Shown in pieces: positions 56,196 through 64,000 of a DNA stretch of 64,000 bases. The translations under genes and the position numbers were made by a program. The notes beneath the pieces are model-generated. The model did no database searches, was not told the DNA's origin, and saw only the letters and a program-made list of their open reading frames with translations. The DNA lies in assembly GCA_029961685.1 (NCBI GenBank), contig JARWKL010000001.1:50873062-50937061 (forward strand). The letters run 5' to 3'. Each line of letters begins with the position of its first letter. Position 1 is the stretch's first letter. Source of the DNA: Aristolochia californica (taxonomy: Eukaryota; Streptophyta; Magnoliopsida; Piperales; Aristolochiaceae).

Positions 56196-57150
56196 CTGCA
56201 TTCAGAGGAAAAGTTAAGCATTCAGTTCCAAGTATTTGAAAACAGTTAAACCCAGAGAAATTTTTTATCCAAAGCCTTGATTTTCTCAATAGTATATACC
56301 TTTAATGTGTATTTTTCAACAATGCAAAAATTAAAAGAAATGACAAATGGTCCTAGTTATGAGTTTCCAAAAGAAAAAGTGGTCAATTATGATTACAACA
56401 TTAGGTTTTAGCAATATAGACAGCCTTTTTCTCTCCCCTCGCGGTGGATGGAGATTCAGCGGTGGTGATTAGTTGGTTTGGCTTGTCCATGTCGAGGCCT
56501 CCTCAGTGCCTACTTCCTATCTATAATTGAATAACTATTCTTTGCCAGGGAGTAGAATCATGTAGTAAGAAGCACAAGCTAGGACGAGTCTCTTTACACA
56601 TACTGCAGTAACTCTCACGTTGGAAAGTTTGTATGTTTTCCATTTTTTTTTTTTTTGGGGGGGGGGGGTGAGAGGGGGCCAGGGAGTTTCTGGACTGTTA
56701 AGTTCGGCCCTCCTTTTGAATTAGGTACACTAAATATTGCAAAACCACACTCTTCTTATAGGATCCCATGAGATACTTTCAACAACAACAAAGTAAGATA
56801 ATGGAGGAAGAGAAAGATCATGTATGAGAGAGGAAGAAGAAGAACAAGAGTAAGTTGAGAGAGAGCAAGGGAGGAGAGAAAGACCAGCAAGAGAAAAAGA
56901 AGGAATTGTCGAGCCTTAACTGTTCCTTGCCCCTAAATTCCTTTATAAAAGATAACTTATTACAATGGACATAAATAACCTTCAGTTACTCACTTGGAAG
57001 TGAGGGTTGAGATAGCAATATAAAGATAGCTTGCTTGCCACATTGTAGATGCATAGGCGCTCCCACAGGCAGTTGCATGTGGGACATTACTATCCCAAGA
57101 AAGTATTTCAAACAACCAAAATCCTTTGTTTGAAATTGTTCATGTAGTCC
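56196..57150. other. Intron or intergenic DNA with an LTR-like stretch
   Basis: A T run and a G run lie at about 56645-56668. About 56740-56960 is purine-rich (GAGAGAG, GAAGAAGAAG) followed by CTTTATAAAAG, resembling an LTR leader of a minus-strand element, but no edges could be fixed. No exon recognised. Confidence 0.35.
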
Positions 57151-58460
57151 AGATTTCACCTTTTTTTACCTCGTTTCTATCACTCTCAGTGAGAATAATA
57201 TCATTTACACATGTTGCCATGAGTACCAACCCATGGTTAATTTTCTTTACAAATATTAAGTGATCCACTACATCTTGAATCTAAAACCCATCGCTACCCT
57301 ACTCAATTTGACAAAGCATGCTTGTGGAGACTGCTTCAAACCATAAATAGATTTGTTCAACTTATATACTTTCTCTACATCAACTACAAAGCCAAGTAGT
57401 TAGTCCATGTAGACTTCTCAGATATCATCATTAAGAAACTATTATCTAGTTGATGATGAGCCCAGCCATAATTTGCAGACATAGAAATCAGGACTCTCAC
57501 TGAATTTAATTTGGCTATGGGGGAAAAGGTCTATATTCAATAGTCATATGTTTTGAGCGTATCATTTGGCAACTAAACAGGCCTTTAGTACTTCAATTGT
57601 GCCATCAGGATTGAGCTTACTAGTGAACAACCATTTCCAGCCTGCTACTTCCTTAATTGCAGCTAAATGTGTCAAGACCCACGTGCCTTTGGGACATAGC
57701 TTTCATCTCTTCTTCCATGTCTACTCTCTAGCCTAGATGATTAAGAGCTTCTTAGTACTTTTATGGAATGGATATAGATAACAAGGTTGACAAGAACAAA
57801 GGGTAATTGGGTGATAATCAACGAGTAGAAAAAATTGTAAAATGGGATGAGAGGTACTGACAGAGTGCTGTGTACATGACTCTTGAAGTTTACTCAAAGC
57901 CACAGGTCTATCAACTACAGGCAGGCCATAAATGATTGGGGATGTTTATGTAAGACTTACCTCAGGAGCATCAATAGGACACCACAAGTGGAGTAGGCTG
58001 GTGGAGCATTGGTGCCTACATTCCTATTGGGCATTATTGATGCTACTGCCTGTTTCGCCACACATATATCTTCAAGGAAAGAGATATAACTATTTGATCA
58101 ATGGATACAATAGGTTAAATCAGAACTTCACAGATCATGATGTACTTGTATGATAGAATGGAATATCCTCAAAGAAGGTGACATCTATATATGTGAACAA
58201 CTTGTCCACGATAGGATGATAACAGACAGCATTTTTTATTCTTTGAGTACCCTAAAAAAACACATAAGCACGAGCATCAAGTTTATTGCCTCTAAGGCAC
58301 AAACAATGTACAAAGGAAACACATCCCAAAACTTGTGCAATCAACGGAAAGGGATTCTTCCTTGGGAATAGAACAAAGAAGGGAGTCTCTGGACATTTTG
58401 TCATAAACCAAATAATATGTACAACATATGCCAAAATTTTGAGGAACACTCATGGAAATT
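57150..58460 (-). pseudogene. Decayed copia pol (integrase end and RT)
   Basis: On minus, about 58449-58200 gives VFHCLCLRG-like and KLDARAYVFF, the GCxxFVH...KLDPRA end of copia integrase. About 57650-57180 gives a WLFTSKLNPDGTIE stretch, KLNSVRVLISMSAN, and [17 protein letters not shown] in shifting frames, the copia RT. Heavily broken by stops. No LTRs could be paired with it. Confidence 0.7.
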
Positions 58461-58743
58461 AACAAGGCCTTTGCAACCTATAACAAGTGTCTATACCATT
58501 TTGTTGTGATGTATATGTACATGATATTTGGAGTGTAATGCCTTTTTCAATAAAAAAATATGAGAAATTTGAGGACTAATGTTTCCCATCACTATCGGAT
58601 TGAAAAAACCTCGATTTGAGATTGAAACTGAGTACGGACTATGATGAAAAAGGATTGAAAGATAGGAAATACTTTTGAACAATCTTTCATTAAATAAAGC
58701 AAAGTTACATGAGAACGATCACCGACAAAGGTAACAAACTATT

Positions 58744-59041
58744 TGTTAAACAATAAGTAGAAGATTTTGAGTTTATTAGATGGAAAGAAGGATTCCTCAT
58801 TTAGTTAGTCATTTTGGCATGGGCCTTGAACCACAAGTACATGGTATTCGAGCAGGTACTCGTACATGGACCTCCACCCTAATTGTCTATAGGAACCAAA
58901 GAGAGAGTCCACATGTGAAGGGAAGTTTTAAAGAATAGTTTCACTTGGATCAATGAATAGAAATATCTTGGGCTTATTAGTTGGGAAAAAGACTTCATAA
59001 GCTAAATAATTTTAGGATAGAGCCGTGAACCCAAATTTACA
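58744..59041 (+). mobile_element. Complete TRIM element, 298 bp
   Basis: LTR1 58744-58841 (TGTTAAAC to AAGTACA), primer site TGGTATTCGAGC at 58842-58853 (one insertion-like change), an 70-bp interior ending in GTGAAGGGAAG, LTR2 58926-59041 (TTTTAAAG to ATTTACA). Flanks CTATT/ATATT match at four of five. The interior and LTR2 match the right unit of the composite at 27812-28115, which defines the family. No coding capacity. Confidence 0.78.
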
Positions 59042-59053
59042 ATATTAATATTG

Positions 59054-60975
59054 AGAGATTTTTATTTTATTTTGAGAAAGTGAATATTTTATTAACCAAA
59101 GCACCAAAACAGCAAGCAAGCTCAAGGAGCACACCCTTTACAACAAGGGATTGGAGGGAGGCTCCCTACTTAGCAAGCAAATCAACAACAAAATTAGCGG
59201 ATCTAGGAATAAGGGACCAAATATAAGAAATGTAGGGTAATAAATCCATGAAATCATAAAATACATCCCAGTGTCGCCAGGGTAGGGTGGAGGGTGAGGA
59301 GCACCAACTGATAATTATACCCACATCACTCCAGAGGAAGAATTTGACCTTAAGAGAGGCGTTGAGGCACATAATTATAGCCACATCATGATCAACGGTG
59401 CAAGAGGTCCATCCCTTGAAGAGGGAGTAAGCAGAGGAGTTAGAAAAGGCATCACTTGTATCCGACCACCAAACCATCAAATCAGCCAAGGTGTCCCTGG
59501 GCCTCAAAGACGCAAGAGCCTCTAGGAGGCGAGAGGCGAGTAAAGCATTATCAAGTCCACACTAGAGGTGGAGGTCCCAAGAGCTAGATCTCCAAGCGTC
59601 GGTTACAGAGAGATTCTGCTGACCGGAGGCTGGCCAGATATTGCTAAAAGAGGCCTGAAGAGGCCCACTGCCCACCCACTAGTCCTCCCAAAACCGAATC
59701 AGCCGCCCATTACTGACATAATATCTAATACCCGAGCTAAAAAATGGAAGGAGGTAAAGAGATCTCCAAATTGGTGAGAGCCTACTTCGTCTCTCATCTG
59801 AGGTCCACCAGTGCTCAATCCAACTAAGTTTAGATGTCACCATCACCTTCCAAAGATTGGCGGAGGAGGTATTGAACTTCCAAATCAATTTAGAAGCAAG
59901 GCCTATTCATGTCCTTGGTAAGATGAATCCCTAAACCACCTCGTGATTTAGGGAGGCAAACATCAGACCAGCCAACAAGTTGGTATTTAAAATCCGAACT
60001 AGTGCCACACCAAGGGAATCACATTTTAATCTTGTCAATGTGTTGGCAGACAAAGGCTTGGCGAGTCAAGAAGGATAGATAATAATTTGGTATTCCAGAG
60101 AGGCTAGATTTGAGGAGGATGAGTTTTCCAACCTTTGAAAGAAACCTACCTCGCAAAGTGGGAGACGTAGCTTGAGCTGCTCAATCACCAGGTTCCAAAG
60201 GTCCTTGTTAAGGCGAGAGGTGAAGAGTGGGAGACTGAGGTATGTGGTTGGGGGAGAAGAGAGGGAGCAACCCAAGAGATCAGCCATATATTGAAGGACG
60301 TTACGGTTGACATTGAACCCCATTAAGGTAGTCTTCTGCCAATTTATCTTCTGACCCGAGGCAAGCTCAAACAAGCCAAGTAAAGCTTTAATCTTCATAG
60401 TGCCTCAAGAGTCCCTTCACCACAGATGAGCATGTCATCAGTGAATTGAAGAATGGGAATATCAAAGGCTGCAATGTTGTTGATCGAAATCAAGCCAACC
60501 AAGATCCCTAATTTTTTAGACCATAGAAGAGAGGAATTCAACTACAATATTAAATAGAAGTGGAGAGAGCGGATCACCTTGCCTTAAGCCTTGAAATCCC
60601 TTGAAAAAGCCACAAACAATACCATTAATCAGGAGGGAGAATGATGCCGAGGAGATGCAACTCTTGATCCAAAATCGTCACCGGTCCCAAAAACCCATCA
60701 GACCCAACAAATCATCCAACAATTACCAATTCACCCTATCAAATGCCTTTTCAAGATCAAGTTTTAGGGCAAACCAGAGGGGTGTTGGAATGAGAGAAGT
60801 GATCAAGAAGCTCATGTGCTGCCATGGTAGAGTCTAAAATGGTTCCATCTTCTAAGAAAAACCGCTTGGCCATGATGAATAACCAAAGGAAGGAAAGCCT
60901 TAAGCCTGTTGGCCAGCAGCCTAGCAATGATCTTGTAAGAGCTGGAGTCTAAGCCTGTTGGCCAGCAGACTATTG
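59054..60975 (-). mobile_element. Decayed LINE, internally deleted
   Basis: On minus: the RT at about 60600-60400 ([11 protein letters not shown]), [21 protein letters not shown] and FNVNRNV at 60398-60066, a KVMVTSKLSW thumb segment at 59888-59679, and 59507-59166 where MVWWSDTSD runs into LKVKFFLWSDVG and then WCSSPSTLPWRHWD and SANFVVDLLAK. The jump removes the zinc knuckle and most of RNase H. The 5' edge abuts the plus-strand LINE at 60976. Confidence 0.78.
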
Positions 60976-63255
60976 GAAATACAAAAAAAATTCATGCCAT
61001 TGCCTTGGCTAGGCGGAGGGCTAACCGTATCACTTTTCTCTGTCATGGAGATCAAGTGATTACGGATAGTCCTTCTACATCTAATCTTCTTGTTAAGTAC
61101 TTTTCAGAGCTCTATTCAGAGGAGCATTTCAACAGGCCCACGCTATTCCAGCTCGATTGTAAGCATATCTCACCTTCTGATGCGGATGAATTAGAATGGT
61201 CCTTCAGCCTTGAAGAAATTGATTATACTACCCTTGGTCTTCCAAAGGACAGAGCTACTGGCCCCAATGGTTTCAATGGTGAGTTCTACCACAAATTCTG
61301 GGCCACAATCAAATCGGATGTGTATGCCTTAGTCCAAAATTTCCACCAAGTCGGCATCACTCACAAAGCAATAGGTGCCTCCTTCATTGCTTTAATTCCA
61401 AAAAAATCCAATTCTGCCTTTCCTCAAGATTTTGAACCTATAAGCCTAACCACCAACTACTATAAAATCATTGGCCAACTTCTTGCAAACCGTCTTAGAT
61501 CCCTCCTTCCCAAAATCATTAACCCTTGTCAAAGTACCTTTATCCATGGTAGAAATATCCTGGACTCCGCAATGGCTGCTCACGAACTCGTAGACCCTTT
61601 CAAAAAATCCAATCTTCCCAGATTTGTCCTAAAACTTGACTTTGAAAAAGCCTTCAACCGTGTTAATTGGAAATTAATTGATTTCCCTTTCGACAAAATG
61701 GGTTTTGGGACTCGGTGGAAATTTTGGATAAGAAGCTACATATCCACTGCTTCAAACTCTGTCCTTGTTAACGGAAAACCATGTGGTTTTTTCAATGCAA
61801 CAAGAGGAATAAGGCAAGGAGACCCTCTTTCTCCGTTTCTCTTTAATCTTATTGCTGAACACCTTGCTTCGAAGCCCTATCTCAGATGATCCCAACCAAG
61901 ATATTACACTTCTTTAGTATGCTGATGACATTATACTCTTTGGCGAAGGTACAATGAACCAAATCTCTCATATAAAAGCTCTGCTCAACTTACTTGAACT
62001 CACTTCTGGGCAAAAGGTAAATTGGACAAAATCATCCATAACTGGGTTCAATATTGATCCTTCTGTTCTGAATTCTATGGCTAGCTATCTGGGATGTAAA
62101 ATTGCATCTCCTTCTTGTACATATCTGGGACTTCCTCTATCATTTGCACTACCTTCCAAAAGTGTTTGGCACCCTGTCATTGAACGTTTGGAAGGACGTC
62201 TGGCTTCCTGGAAAGGAAGATTCTTGTCCAAAGTAGGTAAGCTTGTCCTCATCAAATCTTGCCTTCACGGTACTCCTTATCTCCTTTCCTTGTACCGTTG
62301 CCCTGCCTCCATTCGAAAAAGAATTGAATTCCTAAAAAGGAGGTTTTTATGGGGTGGGCCAAACGGTGAAAGGAAGTACAGCCACGTGAAATGGGCTGAG
62401 GTATGTAAACTTATAGCCATGGGAGGCCTTGGGATCCGGGATACAGCAACAACTAACTCTGCCTTGTCACTAAAATGGATCTGGAAATTTAACACGCATC
62501 CTGATTTGATCTGGCAAACTATTGTTGTTGCTAAAGCAAACAAAATTACTGGTTAGTGAACCGAAGGTGAAAGATATAACAAGCTATCCCCATGTGGAAA
62601 AATTTGTAAAAATGATACCTGAATTCAAAAAAGCAGTCAAATGCTACACGGATCAGGATGTCTAACAAAATTTTGGTCAGATTGGGGGGTGGGGCTGAGC
62701 TGCATGAATATCAGCCACTGTCAAATCTTTTCCTTGACAAGAAATAAGAATGTGACCATATCTGAACAAAGGACAAATTCTGGCGAATGGAATTTAAATC
62801 TCCGAAGAGCGCTGTTAGATACTGAAGCACTTGAGGCTTCCAATTTCATCACCTGTCTATCCTTGGCATGATTCAGAAATGGACCCGATTCACTCATCTG
62901 GACTCCATGCAGACAAGGTATGTTTTCTACTACCTCAGCTTACAACTTTTAACTTGCTCCCAACTCCCCTCAAGCCTGCCAACCCACAGCCATTGCGTGG
63001 TCCTTACTTGCGCCTCCTCGAGTTGAGTTCTTTATATGGAGTGCTCGACGAAGCAAAATCCTCACATTCGATTCCTTAATCTATCGAGGAACTCCTATTT
63101 TGGACCCCCCGTGCCCCTTCTGCCAAACCTCCCCCGAAACTACCTCCCACATCTTGTTACATTGTAACTATGCCCACACTGTTTGGATCAGCCTACTCAA
63201 CAAAATCGGTTTGCAATATTGCCCTTCTCAGAATCTCTCATCACAATCCTCATTG
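60976..63255 (+). mobile_element. 5'-truncated LINE (RT to zinc knuckle), plus strand
   Basis: The long frame 61005-61889 reads [62 protein letters not shown] (Asp replaced by Asn in the usual AFDRVNW) and [25 protein letters not shown] follows in another frame, then 61954-62556 with the thumb, and the zinc knuckle near 63100-63180 (CPFCQTSPETTSHILLHC, partly broken). It is cut at 63255 by another LINE. The fragment at 11601-12392 is the next part of the same subfamily. Confidence 0.82.
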
Positions 63256-64000
63256 TTTTTTTTTTTTTTTTTGAAATGATTCTGAATTTTATTATGAGAG
63301 CTCAAACGAGCAGATTACACGAGGAGAAGCCTTCCCAAACAATGAGAGATTGCTGGGAGGTTTCGGATTTTGCCAATTTATCAGCCAAAGAATTGTTGAT
63401 CTAGGAATGAGGTTCCAATTACAATGAATGGATGACACAATGTCAGCAATACAATCAGTGATTGGCCAGTGGCGCTAAGGAGGGGAGCTTTCTTTTGAAT
63501 ACCAGTTGATGATAGTTTTTGAATTGCCTTCAATAATCAGTTTGCCATGGAGCCGCTCTTTAAAGATTTGGAGGCCGAACAGAAGAGCACTTCAGCAGTA
63601 TTTGAATCAGCAATACCTACCAGCCCTGCATAGGATAGAATAGGGTCACCACTGTTGTCTCTGAAAACACCACCAGCTCCAGCCGGCCCAGGATAGCCTA
63701 AAGCACTGCTATCAAAATTGAGTTTGATGCAATCGTAAGGGGGAGGATCCCAGGTGGCCATAACCGGATTCCTACGGGGGCCCGCCATGTACGCTATCAA
63801 ACCCCAATTTTCTCGAAGGGAGACGCCCGATAGAGAAGCAAACTCCTTCCTAGAATGTAGCCAGCTTGAGATAAGGCCCACTGCCTGAGAAGCCATATTA
63901 TCCGGGTTGCTAGCCTTGGAGTTGAATCTCCGGTTGTTTCGCTCTAGCCATATACACCATGGGACATGTGCAAGGCATGCCAAGAGAATTATCTTGCCCC
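63256..64000 (-). mobile_element. LINE 3' part, runs off the window
   Basis: Poly-T at 63256-63272, then a tail nearly identical to 34742-35075, and on minus the frame 63983-63537: [44 protein letters not shown], which is the RNase H region. The 5' end and the right target copy lie beyond 64000. Confidence 0.85.

Noticed and set aside
59054..63255. Twin-priming inversion of a single LINE
   Set aside because: The minus-strand part carries its own 3' end and RNase H tail, which an inverted 5' segment would not have. Two insertions fit better.

Overview
This is nuclear DNA of a flowering plant, probably a dicot with a repeat-rich genome. The evidence is GT-AG introns in a plant MLO gene, copia LTR retrotransposons primed by tRNA-iMet, plant L1-type LINEs whose ORF2 ends in a zinc knuckle and RNase H, endogenous caulimovirid DNA, and TTTAGGG-type repeats. 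The species cannot be named from the sequence alone.

The central feature is one MLO-family gene on the minus strand. Exons 1-9 lie at 51047-49118 and exons 10-14 at 7503-5046. I could join all 14 exons through GT-AG introns into a 1,566-nt reading frame (521 residues plus stop) with no frameshift or premature stop. Intron 9 is about 41.6 kb because a copia element (A, 7548-48914) landed in it and was then filled by later insertions. To the right on the same strand are the last two exons of a second gene (56195-55198), tentatively an ABC1K/UbiB-like kinase.

Inside element A: a 5'-truncated LINE in its first LTR (7609-8673); a LINE fragment in the integrase (11601-12392); a short LTR element B in the RT (about 13051-15759); a non-coding LTR element C in the RNase H (16901-35949, TSD AAACA/AAGCA); and a LINE (36127-48456) after the end of pol, itself split by a 7-kb L1 with both ORFs (39230-46250). 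Element C holds a LINE fragment carrying a 249-bp miniature LTR retrotransposon, then two endogenous caulimovirid copies in inverted orientation (about 21757-35635). The virus block was in turn hit by a 293-bp miniature LTR element, a 1.36-kb composite of small LTR elements, and a truncated LINE that carries two smaller LINE fragments. Most insertions have recognisable target-site duplications, so the order of events can be read.

The left end (1-4255) holds an LTR relic interrupted by a 3.47-kb TIR element (341-3808; 16-bp TIRs, TAA duplication; PIF/Harbinger-like) that contains degenerate telomere-like repeats. The right end (about 57.1-64 kb) holds a decayed copia pol, a complete 298-bp TRIM (58744-59041), and three LINE pieces, one running off the window. 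No rRNA, tRNA gene, CRISPR array or organellar sequence was seen.
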